Source of the DNA: CAZTAK01 sp964611585
GTDB taxonomy: Bacteria; Pseudomonadota; Alphaproteobacteria; SHVP01
DNA length: 37,808 nt
Direction: 5' to 3'
Assembly (NCBI GenBank): GCA_964611585.1
Contig: CAZTAK010000021.1
Coordinates: forward strand, 1 to 37,808
Position 1 is the stretch's first letter. Each line of letters starts with the position of its first letter. Made by a program: the position numbers and the translations under genes. This document shows, one piece after another, positions 16,427 through 24,943 of this stretch. The notes beneath the pieces were generated by a model, which saw only the letters and a list, made by a program, of their open reading frames with translations, was not told where the DNA came from and ran no database searches.

Positions 16427-17719
16427 ATGACCGACCGCCCCGACAACACATTCGGCTTCGAGACGCTCGCCGTCCATGCGGGCGCGCAGCCCGACCCCGT
16501 CACCGGTTCACGCGCGACGCCGATCCACCAGACGACCTCTTATGTATTCGACGACGTCGATCACGCGGCCTCCCTGTTCAACCTTCAGGTCTTCGGCAAC
16601 ATCTATACGCGGCTCACCAACCCGACGGTCTCGGTGCTGGAGCAGCGCATGGCCGGTCTCGAAGGCGGCCGCGGGGCGCTGGCGGCTGCCTCGGGCCACG
16701 CCGCGCAACTGCTGATTTTCCATGTGCTGATGCAGGCGGGCGATCATTTCATCGCCTCGAATCAGCTGTACGGTGGCTCGCTCACCCAGTTTGGCCAAAG
16801 TTTCGCCAAGATGGGCTGGGAAGTGACGACGGTCGATGCCACCGAACCGGCGAACTTCTCGACCGCCCTCAGGCCCAACACCAAGGCGATCTTCATCGAG
16901 AACCTCGCCAACCCCAGCGGCATCGTCATCGACACCGAGGCGGTGGCGGCAATAGCCCACGGCGCGGGGATCCCGTTGATCGTCGATTCGACGCTCGCCA
17001 CGCCTTACTTGAACAAACCGTTCGAATGGGGCGCTGACGTGATCGTCCATTCCCTGACCAAGTTCCTGGGCGGGCACGGTAATTCTCTGGGCGGGGTGCT
17101 GATCGAATCGGGCAACTTCGACTGGAGCGCCGGCGGCAGGTTCCCCACTCTGACCGAACCGCAGCCGTCCTATCACGGACTCCGGTTCTTCGAGACCTTC
17201 GGCGACATGGCGCTGGCGGTGGCGGCGCGCGCGCTGTCGTTGCGCGACCTCGGGCCCGCGCTCAGTCCGATGAATGCGTTTCTCATCCTGACCGGCATTG
17301 AAACCCTGCCGCTGCGCATGGAGCGCCACTGCGCCAACGCGCTGGTGGTGGCCGAGTTTCTCGAATCCCATCCCAAGGTCGCATGGGTTTCCTACGCCGG
17401 ACTGAAATCGAGCCCCTACCACGACCTCGCCCGCAAGTATCTGCCCAGGGGTGCGGGCGCGATCCTCACGTTCGGCGTCACCGGCGGCTATGAAGCGGGT
17501 ATTGCGGTCGTCGAGGGGGTGGAATTGTTTTCGCACCTCGCCAACATCGGCGACACGCGCAGTCTCATTCTGCATCCGGCCTCGACCACCCACCGCCAGC
17601 TTGGGCCGGAGGCCGCGACGGCAGCGGGCGCGGGCCCCGACGTAATCCGGCTTTCGGTCGGCATCGAAACGGTGGACGATCTGATCCGCGATCTCGACCA
17701 GGCGCTGGCGCGGGTTTAG
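16427..17719 (+). CDS. metY: O-acetylhomoserine aminocarboxypropyltransferase (sulfhydrylase)
   Basis: A PLP enzyme of the Cys/Met metabolism family that makes homocysteine from O-acetylhomoserine and sulfide. The 430-aa length is that of MetY rather than of MetB/MetC (~390). Seen are FETLAVHAGAQPDPVTGSRA (start), QTTSYVFDDVDHAA, the PLP lysine in HSLTKFLGGHGNSLGG (Lys212) and the C-terminal GDTRSLILHPASTTHRQL. The CoA-binding gene ends four bases upstream. The stop TAG is directly joined to the structured repeat at 17717, a likely transcription end. Confidence 0.94.
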   Translation: MTDRPDNTFGFETLAVHAGAQPDPVTGSRATPIHQTTSYVFDDVDHAASLFNLQVFGNIYTRLTNPTVSVLEQRMAGLEGGRGALAAASGHAAQLLIFHVLMQAGDHFIASNQLYGGSLTQFGQSFAKMGWEVTTVDATEPANFSTALRPNTKAIFIENLANPSGIVIDTEAVAAIAHGAGIPLIVDSTLATPYLNKPFEWGADVIVHSLTKFLGGHGNSLGGVLIESGNFDWSAGGRFPTLTEPQPSYHGLRFFETFGDMALAVAARALSLRDLGPALSPMNAFLILTGIETLPLRMERHCANALVVAEFLESHPKVAWVSYAGLKSSPYHDLARKYLPRGAGAILTFGVTGGYEAGIAVVEGVELFSHLANIGDTRSLILHPASTTHRQLGPEAATAAGAGPDVIRLSVGIETVDDLIRDLDQALARV

Positions 17720-17825
17720 CGCAAATCCCGAGCCGGCGGAATCGCCGGCGACGACGATTTGCGTTCTGTTTCTAAAGGGACAGTGCTTTTCGCGGGAGCG
17801 CCTGCGAACGGGAAAAGCTTTAGGC
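17717..17825 (+). repeat. structured dispersed repeat, copy 1 (two hairpins)
   Basis: This copy begins with the metY stop TAG. Hairpin one has outer arms CGCAAATC (17720-17727) and GATTTGCG (17756-17763) and a perfect inner stem GCCGGCG/CGCCGGC with loop GAAT. After a spacer, hairpin two has arms GCTTTTC (17785-17791) and GAAAAGC (17812-17818). The same element lies inverted at 20690-20797; the first 46 bases are identical and the rest is similar with a one-base indel. It stands between the convergent metY and MFS genes and could act as a two-way terminator. It resembles REP/MITE-type elements, but I know no named family. Confidence 0.85.
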
Positions 17826-17830
17826 CCGGA

Positions 17831-19069
17831 TCAATCCCCCTCGCCGGCGGCGGCACGGGTGCGGGCGCGGCCGGCGAGCACCGAATCCTTGTCAGTCGGC
17901 AGCAACGCCGCCGCCACCGTGGACGCCAATGCGAACGCGGCGATGAACAGCAGCAGCGCATCGAGCGAACCGGTCCAGTCCCAGATCGCCGGGATCAAGG
18001 CAACACCAAGCGTCGCCACGCCCAAGGTCGCCACGAACTTGAGGCCATAGATGCGCCCGCGCCAGGCGAGCGGGGTATAGCGCGCCAGCAGGGCGTTCTC
18101 CGCGGGCTGGCCGCCGACGTTCAGCCCCACCATCAGGATGGCGAGGCCGACGAGGCCGATGTTGAAGGTGTAGAACGCGATCAGAACGATCGGCACCTGA
18201 ACCAGTTGGGAAACGAAATAGACGCGCTTGAGCGGATAACGGTCGGCCAGTTCACCGCCGATGATCTGCGAACCGGCGGCAATAAAATAGACGATCGACA
18301 CCAGGATGCCCGCGCCCATCGCCGTCGCGCCGGCGCCGCCCAGGCGGTCGGAGAATATCTTCGGCAGGCCGACCGACGTGGTCTGGAATATGAGCCCGAC
18401 GCAAATCACCGTCACCGCCATGGCAAAAAACACACGGCGGACGTCGGCGGCGGGCGCGGCCGGAATCGTTTTCGCGTCCGCCTCCATTTCGACCACCCAG
18501 CCCTTGCGCACCGCCCAGAGGAAAACGAGGCCGGTGATGAGCGCAATCGTCCCCGGCACGATGAAGGCGACACGCCAGCCGAAGGTATCCGCCAGCGCAC
18601 CCGCCAGGATCGCCGCCGCGCCGGTGCCGAGGTTTCCGAACACCCCGTTGATGCCGAGCGCGCGCCCCCGGTTGACGGCGTGCTTTACCAGCCAGGCGAT
18701 GCCCACCGGGTGATAGATCGACGAAAAAAGACCGATCGCGGCCAGCCCGATCAGGAGCCCGACTGGACCGCTCGCCAAACCGGTCAGGATCGACGACAGC
18801 CCGACGCCGATGAAGAACACCGCCATCATGCCCGTTGCACTCCAGCGGTCGCCCAGCAGCCCGGCCGGAAGGGCCGCCACGCCATAGAGAACGAACCCCG
18901 GCAGCGACAGCCACTGCAAATCGGCATAGGTCATGCCGCCGAACGAGCCTTCCAGCACCAGAACCACCGTCGCATAGAGAAGGATGAACAGGTGCGAATA
19001 GGAATGGGCGACGCTCGAAATGGCGAGCGTCGCCCAATCCGACGCCGGTGCAGATTCTGGGGCAGTCAT
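17831..19069 (-). CDS. MFS transporter (Fsr-like)
   Basis: An inner-membrane transporter of 412 aa with about 12 hydrophobic segments in two halves, separated by the polar loop around 195-210. The inter-helix motif GDRWSATG (loop 2-3) and IYHPVGIAWLVKHAVNRGRA, followed by NGVFGNLGTGAA, recall fosmidomycin-resistance-type (Fsr) carriers. The substrate is unknown. Its ATG at 19069 overlaps the cutA TGA (ATGA), so it is the last gene of ctaA-cutA-MFS. Its 3' end faces repeat copy 1. It ends in TGA. Confidence 0.85.
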   Translation of the reverse strand: MTAPESAPASDWATLAISSVAHSYSHLFILLYATVVLVLEGSFGGMTYADLQWLSLPGFVLYGVAALPAGLLGDRWSATGMMAVFFIGVGLSSILTGLASGPVGLLIGLAAIGLFSSIYHPVGIAWLVKHAVNRGRALGINGVFGNLGTGAAAILAGALADTFGWRVAFIVPGTIALITGLVFLWAVRKGWVVEMEADAKTIPAAPAADVRRVFFAMAVTVICVGLIFQTTSVGLPKIFSDRLGGAGATAMGAGILVSIVYFIAAGSQIIGGELADRYPLKRVYFVSQLVQVPIVLIAFYTFNIGLVGLAILMVGLNVGGQPAENALLARYTPLAWRGRIYGLKFVATLGVATLGVALIPAIWDWTGSLDALLLFIAAFALASTVAAALLPTDKDSVLAGRARTRAAAGEGD

Positions 19070-19392
19070 TCAAGGGTCCGGGTTTCGGCTTCGATCCAGT
19101 CGATAAAATCCTGGTTTCCGCCGTCGATTTCAAGGGCGACGACGCAAGGGGTGTCGTAACTGTGAAGAGCGCGGATGCGCGCCGTCAGGTCGGCCACCCG
19201 GCCGGACGCGGTCTTGAGTATCAGAACAGATTCGGAATCGGTCTCGACCGCCCCCTCCCACCAGTACACGGACTGAACCGCCGGCAGGATGTTGGCGCAG
19301 GCGGCAAGGCGCTCGCGCACCACCGTCTCGCCGATCGCGCGGGCCTCGTCGGCGTTGGCGGTGGTGACGTAGATCAAACGTGTATTGGTCAT
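19066..19392 (-). CDS. cutA: divalent-cation tolerance protein CutA
   Basis: CutA is a small trimeric ferredoxin-like-fold protein linked to copper tolerance; its molecular role is unclear. The 108-aa product has the family blocks: LIYVTTANADEARAIGETVV at the start, LAACANILPAVQSVYWWEG, ILKTASGRV and HSYDTPCVVALEID. ATG 19392 overlaps the ctaA stop by four bases (ATGA), and its own stop overlaps the MFS start in the same way. A longer frame to 19512 would run into ctaA and is not needed. Confidence 0.93.
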   Translation of the reverse strand: MTNTRLIYVTTANADEARAIGETVVRERLAACANILPAVQSVYWWEGAVETDSESVLILKTASGRVADLTARIRALHSYDTPCVVALEIDGGNQDFIDWIEAETRTLE

Positions 19393-20483
19393 GGGTGTGC
19401 CCTCCGTACCGGCGATTCCCGGTAGGCATGGGCGGCATAGATCGCCGCCGTAAACAGCACCAGCGCGCCGGCCTGATGCATCGCCGCCACCGCCACCGGA
19501 ACCACCAGCCACAAAGTCAGCAATCCGAGAACGAATTGCAGCGCCACGGCGGCCAATATAAGATCGAGCGCAAGCCGCTGTTCAGGCGTCGCCTGGTTGC
19601 GGCCGCGGGCCCACAGCACGGCGGCGAAAATGACGGTCAACACCGCCAGCACCCGGTGATCGAACTGCACGGTCAACCGGTTCTCGAAGAAATTAAGGAA
19701 CCAGGGCGCGGCGTCAAACAGGCCCGGCGGAATCCAGGCGCCATCCATCAGCGGAAACGTGTTGTAGGCGAAACCGGCATCGAGCCCGGCCACCAACCCA
19801 CCCGAGAGGATGACGACGAATATCCAGACCGTCAGCGCCCGCAGCCACCCGCCGGGCGACGACCGCAGTGCCGCGGCCAGGGGAGCACCAGAGAGCGCCT
19901 CTGCGGGCGCCTCCGTCTTCAAGGCCCCGAGTGCGACCCACATCATGTAGCCGTAGATGGCGACCGCAAGGCCGAGATGCGCCGTCAGCCGGTATTGACT
20001 GACGTCGGGCCGGTCCGCCAGACCGCTTTTCACCATGTACCAGCCGAGCAAACCTTGTGCCGCGCCGAGCGCGAACATGATCAAAAGTTTCGGCACGAAG
20101 GCGCGATCGAGCCGCCCGGTGAACCAGAAAAACAGAAACGGCACCAGGAAGACGATCCCGACGGCCCGCCCCAAGAGGCGGTGCGAGAACTCGAACCAAA
20201 AGATCGACTTGAATTCGGGCAGCGTCATGCCGCGGTTGATCTGCTGGTATTCGGGGAACTGCTGATACCGGGTGAACGCATTCTGCCAGGCAGAATCGCT
20301 CAACGGCGGCAAGACGCCGGTGATGGGCCGCCACTCGACGATCGAGAGCCCGGAGTGGGTGAGCCGCGTCACCCCGCCGAGCACCACCATCGCGAACACA
20401 ATCGCGCACACAACCAGCAGCCAGAGCGCGACCGCATTGCGACTGCGGCGGCTGGCGACGGATGCAAGAGTGAGATCGGCCAT
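19389..20483 (-). CDS. ctaA: heme A synthase CtaA
   Basis: CtaA is an inner-membrane enzyme that oxidises the C8 methyl of heme O to the formyl group of heme A for aa3-type cytochrome oxidases. The 364-aa protein (ATG 20483) has about eight hydrophobic segments and histidines in the expected contexts: LGGVTRLTHSGLSIVEW, FEFSHRLLGRAVG, RLTAHLGLAVAIY, VQFDHRVLAV and AAMHQAGAL. The 364-aa length with a two-fold repeated bundle fits the alphaproteobacterial type. The open frame to 20591 adds only a low-quality extension. The first of three coupled genes, it is transcribed away from repeat copy 2. Confidence 0.95.
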   Translation of the reverse strand: MADLTLASVASRRSRNAVALWLLVVCAIVFAMVVLGGVTRLTHSGLSIVEWRPITGVLPPLSDSAWQNAFTRYQQFPEYQQINRGMTLPEFKSIFWFEFSHRLLGRAVGIVFLVPFLFFWFTGRLDRAFVPKLLIMFALGAAQGLLGWYMVKSGLADRPDVSQYRLTAHLGLAVAIYGYMMWVALGALKTEAPAEALSGAPLAAALRSSPGGWLRALTVWIFVVILSGGLVAGLDAGFAYNTFPLMDGAWIPPGLFDAAPWFLNFFENRLTVQFDHRVLAVLTVIFAAVLWARGRNQATPEQRLALDLILAAVALQFVLGLLTLWLVVPVAVAAMHQAGALVLFTAAIYAAHAYRESPVRRAHP

Positions 20484-20689
20484 CGGCAAGGCGGTCGGAA
20501 AACTCAAGGGTTTCGGTTCGGCGACGGTTGCATCAGAGATCGTCGGACCGGGGCGCGAAGTCAAGTCCCGGGGTCGACACCGGCGGAGCACGCCCGGAGC
20601 ACGCCCGGTGCGGCGCCAGTGCGGGACGGTGGAAGTCGGCCGGGGCCGGCTCGAAAGCGGTACGGGCCGGTGCGGGCCAATGGGAGCGC

Positions 20690-20797
20690 GCCTAGAGCTT
20701 TTCCCGTTCGCATGCGCTCACGCGAAAAGCTCTATCCCTTTGACATAGTACGCAAATCGTCGTCGCCGGCGATTCCGCCGGCTCGGGATTTGCGCTA
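20690..20797 (-). repeat. structured dispersed repeat, copy 2 (inverted relative to copy 1)
   Basis: Read on the minus strand it begins with TAG, the stop of the gene at 20795-22099, and continues with the same 46 bases as copy 1, then a diverged spacer and the second hairpin (AGCTTTTC with GAAAAGCT arms). Both copies therefore start exactly at a TAG stop codon. Together they bracket the 2.9-kb ctaA-cutA-MFS block as inverted repeats. A role as transcription terminator after the exported-protein operon fits its position. Confidence 0.85.
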
Positions 20798-22099
20798 GTT
20801 CGCCTTTTCCGCCGTCCAGGGGCCGCTGCATTGAAATCCGGCAACCGTGACATCGGCTCTGCCCTTGGCACTGGTCGGGGTTTCGGCGACGCCGTTGGCG
20901 CGAATAATGAGCCCGCCCTGACCGCTCACCTTCAGATTGCCGGCGGCGTCGATTTCGCCGGTAAGCACGATCCGGCCGACGTAGGGGTGCATGAGGCTGC
21001 CGGTCATTTCGTTGCCTTTGATCTCGGTCTTGGCCTTGATGACGCCCAGGCAACTCGATTCGCCCTGGTTGAGGTCGAGGCGGAAGTTCCATTCGCCGTC
21101 GAAGCTGGCCCCCGGGACGGCGGCGGTGATGACCCCGGCGCGCGGACTGGCTCCGCGCGGCGGTTCGGCCGCCTCGCCCGGCCTTGGCGGCCGCAAGGTC
21201 AGTTCCGCCTCCCGCGCCTCGGCGGCGTGGTGGCTGAGGAAAAAGAGGCCGACCAGTTTTTCGCCGCGGCTGAAGAGCCCCTCTTCGGACCCTGCCTTGA
21301 ACACCACCTTGACGAACAGGCGCGCGTCTTCCAGGGCAAACGTGCCGGGCGCGATCACCACCCGCCAGCCGTTGTCGTCGAGATAGCGCGATGCCTTGCC
21401 GAACCCGCCGCGCCCGCGCGAGGATGAATCGAGCCGCACCATCGCCGAAGCCGACGGAGAAATCCGATCGCGGATAAACACGAAGATGACGTATTTGCGC
21501 AAGCCGGCCACCATCCGGTCCGGTGTCGCCCACGAGGACGATGCCTCGAACGCAAATTCCAGCAGTTCGGGATAGGTCGTTGGCAGCCCGTCACCGCGTT
21601 CCTCAACGCCGGAAGCGGGAACGATGAACAGGCTGGAGGCCGGGGCCCCCGAGAACAACGGCGTCGCCGCCGCCTTGGTTATTTCGAGAACGCCGTCGCG
21701 GAGCGCATAGTCCGCGGTTACCAACGCCGAAGCGCGGCGGCCGACCGCATCCGAGAAATCGACGCGGCCGGCGAGCGACCGGCTCTGGTTTCGGCCCTCG
21801 TCAAGGCGGTAAAGCGCCGCCTCGTCGTAGGTGAATCCCTCATAACGGAAGTCGGCCTCGGCGAGATCGCCGCCAACGCCGGCGGCAAAACGTACCCGAT
21901 CGACGGCGCGTCCCGACCCGCGAAGCGCCTCGACCAGGGCGTCAAGCACCAGCACCGCGTCACGCGGCATGTCGGCGCGCGAGGCAATCTCCGGCTCGGG
22001 TAATTCGTAAGCGCGGCCCGCGGTTGCCCCCGCCAGCAGGGCGCCGAACGCAAGCGCCGCCAGCAGGCGCATAACAAGTGTGCGGGAGCGCACTGTCAC
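20795..22099 (-). CDS. exported protein of unknown function, paralogue B
   Basis: I do not recognise this 434-aa protein. A Sec signal peptide is clear (MRLLAALAFGALLAGATAGRA, within the first 30 residues). GTG 22099 is chosen because GAGGAA lies just upstream; ATG 22072 is the alternative. Residues 40-300 resemble the neighbouring gene at 22102: compare YVIFVFIRDRISP with YFVFSFFMDRLSP, LFIVPASG with QYIVPAAA, DFRYEGFTYDE with GFAYEGFAVER, and YLDDNGWRVVI with LLDDQGFRVHV. The C-terminal 110 residues (GEWNFRLDLNQGESSCLG, then GRIVLTGEIDAAGNLKVSG) are an extra beta-rich, lipocalin-like part absent from the paralogue. It is the last gene of the cluster; its TAG opens repeat copy 2. Confidence 0.75.
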   Translation of the reverse strand: MTVRSRTLVMRLLAALAFGALLAGATAGRAYELPEPEIASRADMPRDAVLVLDALVEALRGSGRAVDRVRFAAGVGGDLAEADFRYEGFTYDEAALYRLDEGRNQSRSLAGRVDFSDAVGRRASALVTADYALRDGVLEITKAAATPLFSGAPASSLFIVPASGVEERGDGLPTTYPELLEFAFEASSSWATPDRMVAGLRKYVIFVFIRDRISPSASAMVRLDSSSRGRGGFGKASRYLDDNGWRVVIAPGTFALEDARLFVKVVFKAGSEEGLFSRGEKLVGLFFLSHHAAEAREAELTLRPPRPGEAAEPPRGASPRAGVITAAVPGASFDGEWNFRLDLNQGESSCLGVIKAKTEIKGNEMTGSLMHPYVGRIVLTGEIDAAGNLKVSGQGGLIIRANGVAETPTSAKGRADVTVAGFQCSGPWTAEKAN

Positions 22100-22101
22100 A
22101 T

Positions 22102-23082
22102 CTATTCCTCAGGCAGCAGATTGGGCAGGCTGCGGCGGGTCTCGCCGGGAGCCGCGCCGGGAGCCGCGCTCACCGCGTCCGGGAACGGGTGCGAGGACAG
22201 CGCCGCCGCAACAAGTGGCGCGCCGCCCGCCGGAGCATAGAGCGCCTTGAAGAAAAGCTCCGCGCCTGCATTGAGGGCGAGGTTCACCTGCTGGACGTGG
22301 ACCCGGAAACCTTGGTCGTCCAGTAGCCGCGCCTCGGTGACATCGCCATCGAGCGAGACGGCGTCGAGCCCGGTCACGCCGGCGGTCTCGGTATCCGGCG
22401 ACAGCCGATCCATAAAGAAAGAAAAAACGAAATAATCCTGCGCCCCTGCGGGCACATCGTTCGGCCCACCAAGGCGCAAGGCGTTCGCGTCGGCATAACG
22501 CAACAACGATTCGAACGTCGCCGGGCCTGCGGGAACCGCTGCGGCGGCCGGCACAATATACTGGAACACCCGCGGCGGGTCCGGCACCAGAGGATAGACG
22601 CTGGCGCGGTGCACCGCATAGCCGTCGCCGGTAGCCCCATATTCCGCGACCAGCGACAGTGTGGCCCGGCGCCGCAAACGGTCGCTGAGGCCGATGACAG
22701 CTTCCAGCACCGTTCCGTTCGCGCTCGCGCCATAGGCGGTGATAACGATACGTTCGACGGCGAATCCCTCGTACGCGAAACCGGGCTCGGACAGCGCCGC
22801 CCGAGCCGGGGCGCCGAACGTCACGGGAAAGGTATCCGCGGACGCGCCCGCCGCCCGGATCAGCCGCACCGAGGCGCCGAGAACGGCCGCGGCGTCCGGC
22901 GGCAGATCTTCAACCGCGACCGGCGCGGGGCCGGCTTGAGCGTGGGCCGGGCCGGGGGACGCGAGTCCAACAAATGCCGCCAGCACCACCGCCAAGACAC
23001 GACCGAAGCGCGTCGCCGCCCGGTGCAGCCTCGAATGTGCGGCCGCCGAAACCCGGTTGCGGCCCCTCATCTCCAGCGTCAT
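22102..23082 (-). CDS. exported protein of unknown function, paralogue A
   Basis: A 326-aa protein of unknown family with a long basic N-terminus and a hydrophobic core ending in GPAHAQA, a good signal peptidase site near residue 50. The body shares blocks with paralogue B (SFFMDRLSP, QYIVPAAAAVP, LLDDQGFRVHVQQ, ELFFKALYAPAG), so the two arose by duplication. It lacks the C-terminal beta-rich domain of B and ends in a short Pro/Ala tail. Its ATG overlaps by four bases (ATGA) the TGA that closes the TPR reading frame at 23079, and its own TAG is two bases before the paralogue B start, so the three are translationally coupled. Confidence 0.75.
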   Translation of the reverse strand: MTLEMRGRNRVSAAAHSRLHRAATRFGRVLAVVLAAFVGLASPGPAHAQAGPAPVAVEDLPPDAAAVLGASVRLIRAAGASADTFPVTFGAPARAALSEPGFAYEGFAVERIVITAYGASANGTVLEAVIGLSDRLRRRATLSLVAEYGATGDGYAVHRASVYPLVPDPPRVFQYIVPAAAAVPAGPATFESLLRYADANALRLGGPNDVPAGAQDYFVFSFFMDRLSPDTETAGVTGLDAVSLDGDVTEARLLDDQGFRVHVQQVNLALNAGAELFFKALYAPAGGAPLVAAALSSHPFPDAVSAAPGAAPGETRRSLPNLLPEE

Positions 23083-23264
23083 TGAACCAGACCCGGCCCG
23101 CGGATGACGAGGGTCCGGCTGACGTTCTCGATGTTTTCGCTCGTCCTTATCGCGTCGTCTGCCCGCGCCAGGTTTGCGGCAAGCCCTTCGTCGCCCGGAT
23201 TGCGCGCCACCGCCGTCTGCCAGAACTGGACCGCAACGTCGGTGCGCCCCAGCGCTTCCGCGGC
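23079..23264 (-). pseudogene. C-terminal part of the TPR protein beyond an in-frame TAG
   Basis: Directly after the TAG at 23267-23265 the same frame stays open for 61 codons to a TGA at 23081-23079. It reads as TPR-like protein (AAEALGRTDVAVQFWQTAVA, then RNPGDEGLAANLARADDA), matching the repeat pattern before the TAG. The TGA overlaps the ATG of the next gene as ATGA, the same coupling seen at hom, cutA and the MFS gene. I infer that the original gene ran to 23079 and was cut by a nonsense change, a sequencing error or programmed read-through. Alone it has no good start. Confidence 0.65.
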
Positions 23265-24908
23265 CTAGGCCGCGCCGGTGAGGTTTTCGGTTTCGCGGTC
23301 GTACCGCGCCGCCGCCGTTGACGGTGCCGGTTCGGGACCGCGCTCGACAATGTAATTGACGAAGGCGCGCGCGGCCTGAATGCCCTCGCTGTCGGGCTCA
23401 CGGATCGCCGCCGCTTCGAGCAGGCCGGAGGCGCGATCGAGATCCCCGATGCGGATGCTCTCCACGGCCTCCTCGGCGAGGGCCCGGGCTTGAATCGACG
23501 ATGACGGGCCGCCGGTCACCATCATTCCGGCCGCGGTAACCGAATTTTGAACCGCGGCAAAACTTGGCTGCTGCGGCTGGCCGGTGTCGGTGCCGATCTG
23601 GCGATTCACTTCGTAGAGACCTTGAACGTAGCGCGATGCCTCGGCGATGGCTTCGTTGCCGGGGTCGCGTTCAGCGGCGCGGCCCAGCATCAGGCCGGCG
23701 GTGGCCAGATCGCCCGCGTTCATACTGCGGAGTGCTTCCTCGACCAGGATGCCCGCGGCCTCGTTCTGAACCTCACCCACGCGGACCGCTACCACCGTCA
23801 TATTCTCCAGGTTCGCGTCGGCGATCGGTGTCTGCTCCTCTACGAAGGTGCGGCCAAAAAACTCGATGATCGCCCGGTCGGCGGCCGCCATCGCTTCGTT
23901 CACCGGCCGTACTGCGGTGAGGATGGTTTCCTTGAGGGTCTGCTCCTGGGGCGGCGTCATCATTTCGAGCAGGTGGAAACTGTTCAATAAAGTCGGGTCG
24001 AAAAGCGATCGGCTGCGTGCGGCACGCGCGCGCGCGGCGCGGACAGCGCCGTTCTGGCCGTTATAGTAGCCGGTCAAAAGCTGGTAGGCGTCGGCGATTC
24101 GTTGATCTTCCGGCGCTTCCCGGCGGGCGTTGTAGAAGTCCAGAAACGCCCCACCGTTGTCGCCACGCGCCGCGCGTTCGAGGCCGCGCGCGATAAGCGG
24201 GTTGGACGCTGAATCGCCCAAGACAGCGCGCAATGGTTCGGTAACGATGGACCGGCTCAATGGGCTGAGAAGTTCCTGGTTTGCCGACGACAACAGGCCC
24301 AACGCCCGGTAGAGAGCGTCCCGAGCACCCGAGTCACCGGGATTGCGCTCCACCGCCTCTCGCAGTTGCTGCACGGCCGCGGTGTAGTTTTCGTCGCGCA
24401 GATTCTCGACGGCCGCAAGGAACAATTCGCGCGATCCTTCTTCAAGATGAGTTGTGCCCCCGACCAGCGAATAGGCGGCTTGGAGCCCCAAGTCCTCGTC
24501 GCTTCCTCGGGCCCACGCAAGGGTATAGGCGGAATCGGCGGCGTCCATGTCGCCGGCACGGATAGCCTCGTTACCTTTGGCCATTTGTGCCGCGACATCC
24601 GTGCCCCGTTCGCCCGGCGCTGCGCGTTGGCCCTGGCGGCCTGAATCGCGGACCTGTTGCGCCTTTTGGCCCGAAAGCAGCGCCCGCGCCTGACGAAGCG
24701 TTTCCTTGATCCCTTCGTCCTTGGGATTGCGCGCCAGTGCTTTTGAAAGTTCGTCGACCGCGCGCGCATAGTCTTTGGCCTGCATGGCATCGATGCCGCG
24801 CTCGGCTAAGGCCAGCGTCTCGGGATCGCGGTTCGGGAACATCCGTTCGATCGGCCGGTCGCCGCTGTCGAGGCGGCGGTTGAACGGCACCGGCTCGAGC
24901 GGCGTCAA
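23265..24908 (-). CDS. TPR-repeat protein, truncated by in-frame TAG
   Basis: A long helical protein made of TPR-like repeats (for example ERGIDAMQAKDYARAVDELS with KALARNPKDEG, AVENLRDENYTAAVQQLREA with VERNPGDSG, and EEALRSMNAGDLATAGLMLG with RAAERDPGN). Such proteins scaffold complexes; the partner is unknown. The frame is open up to 25073 but overlaps the preceding exported gene. TTG 24908, GTG 24890 and ATG 24842 are all possible starts, and third-position GC indicates coding from about 24944 on. No signal peptide follows any of these starts, odd in a cluster of exported proteins. The frame meets a TAG at 23265 and then continues. Confidence 0.65.
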   Translation of the reverse strand: MTPLEPVPFNRRLDSGDRPIERMFPNRDPETLALAERGIDAMQAKDYARAVDELSKALARNPKDEGIKETLRQARALLSGQKAQQVRDSGRQGQRAAPGERGTDVAAQMAKGNEAIRAGDMDAADSAYTLAWARGSDEDLGLQAAYSLVGGTTHLEEGSRELFLAAVENLRDENYTAAVQQLREAVERNPGDSGARDALYRALGLLSSANQELLSPLSRSIVTEPLRAVLGDSASNPLIARGLERAARGDNGGAFLDFYNARREAPEDQRIADAYQLLTGYYNGQNGAVRAARARAARSRSLFDPTLLNSFHLLEMMTPPQEQTLKETILTAVRPVNEAMAAADRAIIEFFGRTFVEEQTPIADANLENMTVVAVRVGEVQNEAAGILVEEALRSMNAGDLATAGLMLGRAAERDPGNEAIAEASRYVQGLYEVNRQIGTDTGQPQQPSFAAVQNSVTAAGMMVTGGPSSSIQARALAEEAVESIRIGDLDRASGLLEAAAIREPDSEGIQAARAFVNYIVERGPEPAPSTAAARYDRETENLTGAA

Positions 24909-24943
24909 GGAACCTAGTGAAACCGGCCCGTCACCGGGCGGCG

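Noticed and set aside
17759..19159. 466-codon open frame on the plus strand
   Set aside because: Antisense to the MFS gene and cutA; Arg/Gln/Asp-rich translation typical of a shadow frame in GC-rich DNA.
19380..20798. 472-codon open frame on the plus strand
   Set aside because: Antisense to ctaA; the polar, repetitive translation is a shadow of its membrane helices.
10792..23267. Genome-wide recoding of TAG as a sense codon
   Set aside because: TAG ends many conserved genes at the expected length (rpsI, argC, glpX, hom, phaC, metY), so it is a true stop here.
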